Assembly (NCBI GenBank): GCA_947095535.1
Contig: OX352774.1
Location: forward strand, 217,732,965-217,796,964
Length of the DNA stretch: 64,000 nucleotides
Reading direction: 5' to 3'
Source: Poecilobothrus nobilitatus
Taxonomy: Eukaryota; Arthropoda; Insecta; Diptera; Dolichopodidae
Shown here: positions 36,450-48,447 of the stretch, in pieces
Position numbering within the stretch: position 1 is the first letter of the stretch
How the letters are laid out: every line of letters starts with the position of its first letter
Position numbers and translations under genes: made by a program
The notes under the pieces: model-generated
What the model was told of the DNA's origin: nothing
Database searches by the model: none
Seen by the model: only the letters and a program-made list of their open reading frames with translations

Positions 36450-36962
36450 ACAGGGTGTTTCTCTTTCGGTCTTAAATTCGTTTCAAATTTTCTCTCTTAA
36501 ACATGTTTTTAAGGTATCATTTTTTTATTATAGAATTTTTCTATTATTTGAAAAAAAAAACTTTAATTTTGTGTAAAACAGTTTGATTCTATCTTTTTTG
36601 GTATTTAAAATAAGTGAGAAAAAAAGTAAGAAAAACAAATAAAAAAAAAAAATCTTAAAAATTCGATATTTTTTAAATTTTTTTTTTTTTTTTGGTTAAA
36701 ATTTCAAAAGCTCATAACTTTTGAACTTATTCCGTATCTAAATCGAAAGAAAAAGTGTAAAGTTTTGTAAAAGTATATCGAACTTATTAATTAATTGCAT
36801 ATAGTTTTTGAGATATAAGCAATTTAAATTAATACTTAAAAGAAACTTTAGGTCCCATTACCTCAAAAACCGAGATTTTTCTTTCAGAAGAATTTTTTGT
36901 TCGTTTTGGTCCTTCAATTTCACCTACCATAAATATTTAAAACCGAAAGACAATCACCCTGT
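36450..36962. mobile_element. MITE-like element with ~28 bp TIRs starting ACAGGGTG
   Basis: The left end ACAGGGTGTTTCTCTTTCGG (then TCTTAAAT) matches the reverse complement of the right end, ACAGGGTGATTGTCTTTCGG (then TTTTAAAT), at about 25 of 28 positions. The 513 bp unit has no transposase frame. Its interior contains phrases such as AAAGCTCATAACTTTTGAAC that look like old repeat sequence. It sits directly after an (AT)15 run. No certain target-site duplication is visible. Confidence 0.65.
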
Positions 36963-37119
36963 CTAAATTTGTATACATATAAAAGTACCTACTTAAATTG
37001 AACGTAACCCTTTCGAACAGTATAAAATAAATAAAAATGATTAGCTGAGAAAATTGCTAAAAAATTATTCGTTAGCATCAATTTTGAGCGAAATTTTTTG
37101 TGCATAATTAAATAATATA

Positions 37120-37187
37120 CTAGCCATAATCATATATGTATGATATAAGGGGATGAGAGGTCTCGGGTTCGATTCCCAGCTGGGTAC
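37120..37187 (+). mobile_element. tRNA-like SINE head, second family, degraded
   Basis: The sequence ends in a strong B-box and acceptor-like region, CGGGTTCGATTCCCAGCTGGG. It aligns with 44211-44287 through AGCC...AAGG...AGGTCTC...CCCAGCTGGG. The A-box half is degenerate. The following 140 bases include ACCAGGAAACAGGAG and ACCTGGCACATTTATGTACC, possibly the SINE body. It is not a working tRNA, because the D and acceptor stems do not pair. Confidence 0.5.
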
Positions 37188-37329
37188 AATAATTATAATA
37201 TAAAAAAAAAATATTCATATATCGCAATATGTAAATACTTTATATATCATTATATCACGTACACCCCACATTCCTACCAGGAAACAGGAGTTATAGCTAC
37301 CTGGCACATTTATGTACCAGGTTATGTAT

Positions 37330-39171
37330 GATAAATTATTTATTGTTGATAATACTCAAAGAGGAAGAAATCTTTAAATATTATGATAGATAATCTTGAA
37401 AATTACTAAGTATAGATCTTTCAACATCATATTCGAAATTACTGGATTTTTTTTTACGAAATGTAATAGAATCATGACATGTTACTTATATTTTTTCCAG
37501 CCAATAATAGTTTCTTTCAATTGCAGAATAATTATTGATAAATATATGATTGATTTTAGTGTGATTTAAACTATGGTAAATTTATTAAAATCGCATAATC
37601 AGCTACACTTTATATACTTTTCTATAATTCTATTTTATTTGATCTATAAATTATTATATATGTATATAATAAGTATTGTATTAAATTAACAAAAAAGCAT
37701 TGTATATATGTATATTATACCAGTATATTAATTTTTACATTTTTAATTCTTTTAAAATAAAAATAAAATGAAAAATGTTTTGTAATATTTTTTTTTTTTT
37801 TTTTAATATTTTCTATTTAAGAATTCTATGACGCATTTAAGAATTTTACAAAGAATATTATAAAACCACTGAATGGGAAGACACATAATTTGCTTTATGC
37901 ATTTCAATTAATATATTTAAAAAAAATATATATTTTTTTTTTTTTTATTCAAAGGGAAATTATATTCTACATACAATGATCAAAAACATTATAAAATTTA
38001 ATATATTAGCTATTGTTTACTTTTACTTTTTTAATATCAAAACACGTACACTTAGACAGACACCTTAACCATATCTGAATTTAAAAACAATATAAAGAAT
38101 ATTTTAAATGAATAAAAAATAACCACAAAAAATGTTTCCTTTTATTTTATAAATTAATTCATTGTTATTAATTTGTTTTTTTTTTTTTTTTTTTTAATAT
38201 TTTTTATAATAATTCAATTTTTGCCTATACATACTGACATTTTTTTTACATTTACTATTTAAAAAAAATTTCCGAAACCTATTCACTATTTTAATTTGTT
38301 TTGAAATAAATTTTTGATTTAAATGAAAATTTAAATTAAAATATATTTGGTATTATCTTTTTTTAATGATGAAAGTATATTAGCTCTACTTTCATCAATA
38401 AAAAAAGATAAATTACTATAATTACTATAAACTATAAACTAATACTATAAACTACTATAATTACTATAAACTCTAGATCCATACTGCATCTTCAAAATGT
38501 AGGAGAACCTTACATTTTGAACTTAAACTTAACAGTTAATGTTAAGTTTTTTTTTAGATTTATAATTGTGTTACTACTCTGTTGGAAGAAACTGATAAGC
38601 ATATATTTTAAATTGATATTATACGCTCAAGTTGTGCATTAAAAATTTTGAAGTTCGCATAATATTAAGTTACATAAAATCCGGTAAACTACAAAAAAAA
38701 ACTTCTTTGTATTGTTAAATGCCTTCTTAACTAAATAAGAATTAAATCAATTTATTCACTATTAATAATAAAGCAAATATCATACATATTATAAAATATC
38801 TCAAAAACTTATAAGTTATTAACACCTTTGAAAAATCATAAAATACATCATATTATTAATTTTTAGGAATAAGTATCGCCATTTTCATAAATGTAGATCT
38901 GTAAATTTTGAATAAATGAAAATAAATATGAATGTTATTCATAAATGAAAAAAAAATCTATAGGCGTCAAAATTAAAAAATGAAATTGTAGTAAAAAAAC
39001 ATTTGTAGTACTTTATTTACTGTAGGTCTTATGTCATCGGAAATATCGTAAAAAAAACTGCAACCTGATACATTGTAAAATTTATAAGCCCAAACGTATT
39101 GTGTCGAAAATGAAATGTCAACTTTAATAAATTGGCTGTTATTTTGGAGGAGCCCCCGCCTACCTTAGGAA
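37330..39171. other. AT-rich non-coding stretch
   Basis: It contains an ACTATAA-type tandem patch at ~38410-38475. No exon or recognisable element was seen. Confidence 0.6.
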
Positions 39172-39432
39172 CCAGGTGCCTTACCACGTACTGCTACTTT
39201 CGTTAAATGAAAATCGTATTCGAAAACTTGGAACTTCGAAAATTGAAAATCGCAGCTTTGTGAGTGCAAAATTAAATATTTTATACTGTATAATGCTTAC
39301 ACAGTTAGACACCAGTATCAAAATTTTAATTTCCCATTCACAACCTTACGATTTTCGTTTTCAAAATTCCAAATTTTCGAATGCGATTTTCGTTTAGCTA
39401 AAGTAGCACTACGCGACAAGGTTCTGGTGCCT
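39172..39432. repeat. Long near-perfect foldback (arms ~110 bases)
   Basis: The left arm (~39172-39288) and right arm (~39316-39432) are reverse complements over almost their whole length. For example CTGCTACTTTCGTTAAATGA is matched by reverse complement GTGCTACTTTAGCTAAACGA, and ATCGTATTCGAAAACTTGGA by ATCGCATTCGAAAATTTGGA. The loop is only about 27 bases. Substitutions are scattered as in an aged inverted duplication or foldback transposon. If transcribed it would form a long hairpin RNA. The reading frame at 39176-39397 spans both arms and is not a gene. Confidence 0.7.
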
Positions 39433-41237
39433 TGTGACCGATGTGATTTAAAAAAACCTTATTCTCCAATACCGTAATAAAAATTAAAAAATTCCCATAG
39501 AAGTGGTACCTTAATTTTGGTGGTTCGTTTTTGGGATGTGGTTCGTTTAAAAGTCGAACTTTTTTAATTTTGTTCACTATATTTAAATTCTATTACAAAA
39601 TCTGTGAGTACCTTTTTCTAAATCATGTCGGTTATTCCCAAAATACCAGGACTTCTTGCAACCTACGCTATTACATAAGCCTTTTTCACAAACGCACAAT
39701 GCAATACATTAATCACTTTGTGTTTATAAACGGTTCATACATTTGCTTGAAGTTTTTAAATTATATTGCAATTATCGTATGACACAAATACATTAGAGAA
39801 AAAAAGTCATGTACGCATTGTAAAATTTTTTACTGCAGAACTGTAATTTTTAATTTACATTTGCTTTTGTTTAGTTTTGTTTAAAATGACTTAGGATGAA
39901 GGTTGTAGGTAGATTATTGTAATATGACCGTCATAAACTAAAATCATATGATTATAATTGGTCATGTATATAATGCAATTGTCACGTCATATAGCGTTTG
40001 TAAAAAAGCCTATATTCTTACGTTGTTTATGAAAATGTCTATATTATATTTACTACTTACGATTACTTCTTTTACAATAAAAAAAAACAAATTTCTATTA
40101 ATTGAGGAATAACTTAAAGAATAGTCAACTGAATAACAACTAAAATAGTTAATAAAATATATTTATCAATGTACATTTTTGATAACACGCGAAAAAATCT
40201 TATTATCAAATTTTAGTGACCACAAATATCAAACTCTATTAACAATAAATCTATATAGGTACATACATGTATGTATAATGTATATTTTCCAAATTTTAAT
40301 CTTAATCTTGAAAATGATTACTTAAAAATTTTTTTAAGATAATTTTTTTTTTGAAAAAAAAAACTATAATCCTTTCTAAAAATCGGTATTGTTTCATGTT
40401 AGCAATTAAAACAATAATTGTTTGTAAACACATAGGAATATAATTTTAATTTAATTAATTTAAAGACAAATAACCATCATAAATTAAGTGATCTATTGAA
40501 TTTATTAATTATTTTGTAATAATCTGAATTTATTTTAAAATTTCAATTCAAAAAATGTAATGAAAAGTGATTCATATAGATGAAACGTAAAACTTATAAA
40601 ACCTACACTATTTATATTTATGCCTGCTTTAAAACAAAACAAAACTAAAATTCATAAACTTAACATAAACTAAACAATTTATTTAAATAAACATAATTCT
40701 GATTTATCAATAAGTTGATTGCTTACAAAAACTAACCATTTCTTACCACCCATTTCAGCCTAATGAATCATAAATTTAAAAGATACCTAATTCTTATTTG
40801 TTATATAGAAAAAAGCTACATATTATAATATTTAATATAAATGAAACATTAATTAAAAAAAAAATAATGTGAATCAAAAATGCATAATGTATTTATAAAC
40901 CATTCAAAAAAAAAAAATTTCATTTCATTTTAATCGATTAAACCAAAAAAAAAAAAAAAATACAAATAAAACAAATACAACATTTTACTGTTGTATTTTA
41001 AAACATTCATTCAAATGATTCATAAATAAAAAATTTTAAATCATATACTGAACACTTTCTTTTTAAATTTTTTGATTCTAACATAGAAAGAAACACTAAT
41101 AAACATTCTAATTTTCCTTATCTATTTTTGTGCGTTACGTCAACATATTTTTAATATTTATTAAGTTAAAAACGTTGATGACTAATTGTTGTTATAAAAC
41201 TTTTTTTTTAATAAAGTTTATTATAATTTAATACAAG

Positions 41238-41272
41238 TTTATAAATGACAGTTTTTATTTATAAATGACAGT
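41238..41272 (+). repeat. 15-base direct repeat TTTATAAATGACAGT, period 20
   Basis: Two perfect copies start at 41238 and 41258. It looks like a local slippage duplication with no other feature. Confidence 0.7.
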
Positions 41273-42521
41273 GTTGAAAGCTTTCAATGAAAAATAAAAA
41301 TAAAAAATATTTTAACCAAATTTAATTTGAATTATCATCAATTGAAAAATGATTCATTTATATTTGCTGAAAAAAGTTACTAACAATAATAAATAAAAAA
41401 TTTAAACATTTAAATATTTAAATGATTATATTTTTATTTCATTTTCAAACATCAAAACTTTATAGTTAACTTCAATGCTTATTATTAAATAGTTTATTGT
41501 CCTTTCCTTATCAAAAATATTTAGTTTTTTACGCATTCGAAAAACTATATGCTATTCTATAAATTACTATTTTAGTTAGTGAACATTTCACAGAAAAAAA
41601 AAAAAAAAAAACAAATCATCATGTGACGTGAACACGTGACGTGAACTTTATTAAAATTTATTGCAATTAATATTACTATGCATTTAAAAAAATTTCAATT
41701 TCAAAATGATTGATGAGATGATTAGTGGATCTAAAAAATAAATTAAATTGTTTAATGATAAACTCCTTATGCTGGATTCACCGATTAGGATATTTTAGTC
41801 TCACTCATGAATTAATTTTCTCATTTTTCAAATTTAGTTCAGAAGTTTTTTTTCTCTTCGGAAAAAATATTGATTTAAATTTAAGTTTTTATGCGAAACT
41901 CTCTCATTTCATCAAATTAACAAAAATTTAAAATAATTTAAATGTCATTTTGAAAAATTACAGCTGTCTAAATATGTTTTTTCTGCAGAAAAATTTTTCT
42001 GAAGCGGTGAATTGTTGTTGAGGGAATTATCTTTTTTTTTTTAAATAGTTCAGAAGAAATATGTCGAAGAGATGAAGACTAAGTATTAAAGAAAAATTAA
42101 AAAAAAAAAGAAAAGAGTGTTTGAACAGATTGAAGATTTCTAGTGGTTAAAATCATAAAAGTCTATTCAGATTGAATAGAATTGACTTTTAAAAAAATCA
42201 TGTAAAAATTTATGAAAGTCTACTGAATCTAATAGAATTGTATTATGTATAAAAAATTGCTGAATATTTTTGAGAATTTATTGCCTGACCTAAATAAGAA
42301 CGTATGAACCGTCTGTAAAATGTGTTCACGCACATACATTGTATATTAAGATAACTGAAATACGCGACGTTTATAAACTGAACATTCGAATTTCCAATTT
42401 TGACACAACGTATTTTTTACGCTCATGAATTACATAAATTTTTCTTATAGGAACAATTTTTTCTAACTGCCTTTTATTACTAACATTTTGTTATTTAAAA
42501 TCTACCTCTTAAATTCGTTTA

Positions 42522-42564
42522 TTATAAACTTCATAATATCAACTTATAAACTTCATAATATCAA
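42522..42564 (+). repeat. Perfect 21-base tandem duplication
   Basis: TTATAAACTTCATAATATCA (then A) is present at 42522 and 42544 with a period of 22. It is probably a replication-slippage duplication. Confidence 0.8.
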
Positions 42565-44210
42565 ATATTTTATTTTTTTTCTAAAATAGAAATAAGTCAA
42601 AACTCAGAAGAATTTCATAATTTGCATATATTTTCAAAATTTCCACGAAGTTTTCTTTTACAAACTAACTAATAGACAATAGTATATTTCACTCCGACAA
42701 ACAAATACCCACTAATAAAATGCGAAAAAGAAAAATGATTTTCAAGAAAAACTTTAGCAATTCTTTTTGTTTGAGTGAAAAATAAAACCTAAAACAAAAT
42801 TTAGTTATTTTGAAATATTTTAAAAATTCATTTTAATTTTAATATTAATTTACTTCAAAATATAATAAATTTAAAGAAAAGTTATATATAGTAATGTTAA
42901 GTGATATTGAATATTTACGGTACGAAATACATGATATAGGTACTTAATAATTATTGTACCAATATTAGGTACAATATTGCCAAACGCAATGTAACATATT
43001 ATTGTATGTTTTTTGTATCGTGTATTTGAACACAATCGACGGTTCGATCGATATTGCACGGTCGAATGCTTTTTTATCATGAAATATAGCGGTTATGTAC
43101 AACTGATTATATAAAAATTTTACAATATTGTACATTTTATTATTTTTAAAAATATATATTGATCAAAGTAAACATTTTTTACATTCTTAGTAAAACTAAA
43201 ATTATTTTTGATTTTTATAATTTACTACTAAAGGAAATGGATTAAACAAAAAAAAATTAATATACCGTTCAGTGGGATTTATGAAATGTTTACTCTAAGA
43301 GTTATAGTACAATAATATATTAAGAAGAAAGCTTTAGGGTCTTAATTACAAGAAAAATATAATAGCATAATTACTAATTAACAACCATTCTTTTTTGTTT
43401 TTTATGCCTGGCCACTTAAAATTCCATGCACATATCAACTAAGATATAATACATATAAAAATCACAAATATAAATTTCATTTTATCATTCAACGCACAAC
43501 ATGTTTACTCTGATACAAATAAACAACGAATGAATATACAACAATATCTTGTTCTTGTAAGTAAAATGTATAGGGTGTTTATTACATACTATGGTTGCAT
43601 CGACAGGTACAACACAGATTGATAAAACAATCGTATTGAGGACTATGTATTTTCCAAATTTAACATTTCAACCCATTCAAATATATATATAATAGTGTTA
43701 GGGAAAGAATTTAAAGACATGTTTATATGTATGTATATAATCTTCTTATTTGGGAAAGAGATATACATATTATTCTTTCTTGGATATTTGTAATTAATTT
43801 TTTAGTTTAATTACAATGAAAATTCACATATTTATGCTTATTTGAGTCTACTCACTCATTTTTTTCTCTGTCACTTTTTTCAGTCACTCGTTTGAAACTA
43901 ATTTTGGTTATGCAAAATACTGTCCGACAGAGAAAAAAAAAATTAACAGAAATTACCTAATTTTAAAGCAAAACTCTTAATTTGTATATTTTTGACGTAA
44001 TAAAAATTGTTCATGTTTCTATTTTTAATTCGGTTATTAAATGTTCGGTTAAATCAAAATATTTGAATAACAATTTAAATAAAAATTTTTAGTGGTAATT
44101 TGCTGAACCAAAAAATTGCTCCACAAATGATTCTAATCTGTTGAAGTTAAAAAATTATAATTTATATTTTTTAGCATTTCTTTAATAATATAAGATTATA
44201 GAAACGCCTA

Positions 44211-44287
44211 TATCCAGCCAATGGTGTAGTGGTTATGACACCAGCCTTTCATACGAAAGGTCTCTCGTCCAAATCCCAGCTGGGATA
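44211..44287 (+). mobile_element. tRNA-Glu/Val-like SINE head, second family
   Basis: The head contains a good A-box (TGGTGTAGTGGTTA, 44222) and an anticodon-arm-like GCCTTTCATACGAAAGGT. Its CTTTCA loop recalls tRNA-Glu(TTC). The B-box is worn (GTCCAAATCCC), and the sequence ends CAGCTGGGATA followed by an A-run. The damaged T-arm and the match to 37.1 kb argue for a SINE fragment rather than a functional tRNA gene. Confidence 0.55.
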
Positions 44288-44528
44288 AAAAAAACTATAA
44301 AAAAATATAGAATTTGTTTATAATACTTATATAAAATAATTAGTAGAATATAATTAAATTAAAAATAAGTATATATGTCCTATAAGTTATAACTAATATC
44401 CTATTGTAATAGCTGTACATATAATAAAATAATAATAAACCATAATGTATAAGATTATAGATGGCGTAGAAATAAAAAAGAAACGTCTTAGTCTTGTACA
44501 ATAGCTACAGCCGAGTAATCAACGGCTT

Positions 44529-44579
44529 AGTGAAATTAATGATTCACGAAACTGAAGTGAAATTAATGATTCACGAAAC
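44529..44579 (+). repeat. Perfect 24-base direct repeat, period 27
   Basis: AGTGAAATTAATGATTCACG (then AAAC) occurs at 44529 and again at 44556. The pair lies between inverted CGAGTAATCAA (44512) and TTGATTACTCG (44663), which might mark the ends of a very small element. Confidence 0.75.
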
Positions 44580-47500
44580 ATTTGTCAAATATGAATAATA
44601 AATTAATGACTTAGTGGGTGCCCTATATTCCTCATGGCAAGGAAAAAAAATGAAGCCTATAATTGATTACTCGTCCGAAAATTTAAGACAATTTTATAAT
44701 ATAAACATTTTAAATAACCTGTCAAAAAAAAAAATGAAGCTACTACTTTAGTCGCTGTTCAGCCTCTTATTATGTATATAATCCTTCTAACTCAGAATTT
44801 TGCATATATTCTGGAAAAAGAGTATATCCCTGCTTTTGAATCCAACTCTTAAATCCTTCCTAATTATTTTTTTTTATATTCATTCTGTTGTTTAAATTAT
44901 TCATATGAAAAAAAATAATTATGATATACTTTAGAATTGGTTACAAAATGATGATTTCAATAATTTGTTTAGCGCAGATTTGGGGCTGAAATCCCCAAAT
45001 GTTTTAAGTGCTTTGTTATAATTAAAATATAAATGTAAAATAAACAATTGGGAACGATTTTAGAGTTAGTTACAAAATCAAACACCTCAACCGAGCCGTG
45101 ACAAGAAACGCACAGCGCTGCACTAAATATTTTAATTAAAGAAAATGCATTAACCTCTAAAGAAAATGCAGTTCATCCGCAAAAAAATTAACTAATCCCC
45201 AAAAATTTTTGGGGTAATTTAATTCGTATCAATTACCTAATTCCCAAATTCTAAAATTGAACTTAACCCTTAAAAAAAAATAAACTATTAGTTACTTCTT
45301 GTACTTGAGTGTTAGTGACTTGGGGTTTAGTTCATAGTGCCGTTCAATAGTTAAAAATGTTATAACAAATAAATTAATTTCTAAAATTTTAACTTAAAAA
45401 TTTAATAAAAAATTAATTAATTCTTCAAAATGCAATAGAAAATATCTTTCCACTTTAATGTATTTCATTTTTCTTCCTAGTACACTGTATAGTTAGTGTA
45501 GAAGAGTCAGAAGAGCAAAAATCGTAGGTATATTCACAATTTACGAATGGTTAAAAAAATTTTTTTTATGTAATTAGGTATAAATATAAATATGTACTTT
45601 TATTTTTGAATCACTTTTTTTTTTTTTAACTTTTAAAATCTAAAAAACTTAAAATGAAAAAATCAAAACCTGAAAAAAAAAATTTAAAATAAAAATATAA
45701 AACAAAAAATAAAAACACAAAATTTATTTTTTTTTTATTAAATTTTTTTTTTTTATTAAATTGTCTTTTTGTTTTTTTTTTTTTTTTATTATTATTAAAT
45801 TTATATTTGTTTCTTATTATACAAGAAAATCTTTTATTGACTGAATTTATTTTCTGTCATAAGTTCAAAAAAAAAAACAAAAAATGCATAACATAAAATT
45901 TAATCCACTATGTATTTTGATTAAATTTTTTCGCGATTTTTGAGTATTGATTGTTTAATAAAATTTAAAACTTTATCCCATTGTTTGGCCTAAAAAAAAA
46001 ATTACTAGAAAATAAAAAAAAAAAATTATGTTTCACATTTAGAATGGTTTTTCAAATTCTCTATAGATACTTCTAAAGTTTTTATAAAAAAAAAAAAAAG
46101 TTTATTTCCATTCGGCCTAAAACAAAGTCTTCTTAATCTTTTTAAGTCAGTGGTAATGGCAAGCATATGAGATTGAATTTGCATTAAAAATTATTTCTTT
46201 TCAATACAAGCTCTGTTATATTTTTAATAATGAATATAATGGTAAAAAGTGATTGAACATGAATTGGAGGAACCCATATAAAAACTGAAACAAAATAAAA
46301 AAAAAAAAAAAATTATTATGAAAATTAGAATAACTCTAAAGGGAATAAACAGAATATCTAAATGCTAGTATGGTTGATATCTACTTTTTGAAATTGAATT
46401 ACTTTATAACCACTAAAAGCAAATTATACACAAATAGTATTTTATAATCCCTTGTTTTCCGTAAATTAACCACATTTTTGTATTTGTTTAACCCTCCATC
46501 AAAATTTTTTTTTATTAATGTGTGATAAAGAGAAAAAAAAATCAATTAAATAATGGTTATCGGTTACCGTGTGCGTAACAGATGACATTTATTCTGGCTT
46601 CAAAGTATGTACTTTTGTTCAATATATATATTTGTTTTTACTAGGAGATGATGCAGGTGTCTATATATATACATATAATATTATGTATATGTATAAGAAA
46701 TTTATTTTCAAATTCGGTTCAATATTTTTCTTTTTAATTTTTTTTTTTATTTGTTTTTTTTTTTTTTAATTTAAATAGGAAAATATTTAAGTAAACAAAT
46801 TAAAATTATAAAAAAAAAAAAAAAATGGTACAAAAAATAATTTTAAAAAAAAGATGTTAAAAAAAATTAACTTAAATATTTGCCAGCATTTTCTACAATT
46901 TTTTTTTTTTTGTTTTTATATAAGAAAAATTTTACAAATTTGAAAGAAGTTTTTTTTAAATATTAAAAAATACATTTTTATATTTCAGACAAAAAAAAAA
47001 AAAAAAAAATAGATATTTTATTTTATTTTGTTTTATTTTAATAATTTTATGAATTAATGAAATTACACATTAAGAAAGGAGAATAATCAATTTAGGACAT
47101 GTTGAATATAGTTTTGTTTTTATATGTTTTTTTATAAACTATAATGTATAATATTCGAATTTTTATTAAACATTAAATAAAAGATACGTAATACAATAAC
47201 CTTTTTAATTTTTTTTTTTTTAAACAGTGAAATGTAAAATATTTTTTATGGCCGAATTTCAAATTAAACTCTTTATTCTCAAAATCATTTTCTTGATGAT
47301 CATTTCATTTTTCATTTAAAAATTTTTCATAATCAAAAACACAACAAAACTGCGAACTTTTAAATTCAATATTCTAGAGCAGATAAAGCAAAAAAGTAAT
47401 ATGTATTTGTATTTAAATTAACTTTAAATGCATATGAAAAACTGCGTGTGTGGATATGGTGATTTTAAAAAACACAAAAATTATTGAATAAAAAATAATG

Positions 47501-48349
47501 TGTACATGTTTGTTGTTGTTGTTGGCATGAATACTTTTTAATTAATACTTTTGTAAAGCTCATCATCATAAATAATTTAAAATATGTATGTGCACTGTAT
47601 GTATGTGCACTTATAACTTAAAACAAAAAAAAATAGATAAAACCTGTTATAGAGTTATTTTATGCAAATTGATTATTCTCATAATTCTCAATTAAAATTG
47701 AGTCAAAATCAATTAAAATTGAGAAAAAAAAAAAAAAAAAAAAGAAAAATATGTATTTAAATGTAAAAATATGTCTAAAAATTGGTATATTTTTATTTTT
47801 AAAATTTAAACATACTATACAAACATTTTTAACAAATATTTGACAAATGCTGAAAAAAAGATTACAAAATCGAATATTTAGAAAAGTAATTTAAGTGTTT
47901 GTTTTTTTTTGTCTACTATAAAAAAAAAAATTTTTTTTTTTTTTTTTTTTTTTTACTTTGTATAAATTTTATACTTTATTTCTTTAATTTGTTTTTATTT
48001 GTTTTAATGTTTTTTTTTTTTATTAATAGGAAAAATTATAAAAATATACAAAAAAAAAGAAAAAAAAAAAAAAAACACGATGTTTAATTTTTTTTATTTT
48101 TTTTTTTTTGTTTTTAATTAATTACTTTAATAATGCGTAAGTTTATAATTACTCAATATGGTTTTTATGCTTTAAATCATTTTACATAGTTTTACAGCCT
48201 AAAGCGTAGTATTACAATGTTTTTATTTTTACTTTTTTTTTATATTTTTTTTTCTTTAATTTATATATTATAATTTTAATTTTTACACTTTTATATTTTT
48301 TTTTATATATTTATAAAAAAAGATTAGATGATGGTTGCGCCGCTTACCT
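44580..48349. other. AT-rich stretch downstream of both genes, includes profilin 3' UTR
   Basis: A stem-loop ATTTGGGG...CCCCAAAT lies at ~44977-44999. Frames at 46569-46769 and 47899-48087 are T-run artefacts. The profilin 3' UTR starts at 48349 going leftward, and its end is not determinable because TTTATT (AATAAA on the minus strand) is frequent. Confidence 0.55.
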
Positions 48350-48447
48350 CTAGTATCCACAGGACATTAAATATTCACCGAGCTTTTCAACAACTGAGGC
48401 TGCCTGCTGAGGTTGTACAGGATCTTCATAGATTGAAACTATAACGG
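48350..48447 (-). CDS. chic: Profilin coding exon 3 with stop codon
   Basis: After acceptor TATTCTAG the exon completes an Ala codon and encodes the C-terminus [20 protein letters not shown]... ending in SCGY and TAG. The terminal Tyr belongs to the poly-proline binding site. Two bases after the stop there is a strong 5' splice-site match (AG|GTAAGC on the minus strand), so a 3' UTR intron is possible. Confidence 0.96.

Larger units (their letters stand above)
39433..44210. other. AT-rich non-coding stretch with small duplications
   Basis: Short duplications at 41238-41272 and 42522-42564 are listed separately. GTGACGTGAACAC is repeated at 41623-41646, juxtaposing CACGTG and TGACGTG motifs. 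An isolated TATAGGGTGTTTATTAC at ~43570 resembles one end of the ACAGGGTG elements. The frame at 39531-39782 has no family features. Confidence 0.55.

Noticed and set aside
39176..39397. 73-codon plus-strand open frame
   Set aside because: It spans both arms of the 39.2-39.4 kb foldback, so its coding appearance comes from the repeat.
44211..44287. Functional tRNA gene
   Set aside because: The A-box is good, but the T-arm and acceptor stem do not pair, and a related fragment occurs at 37.1 kb. It fits a SINE head.
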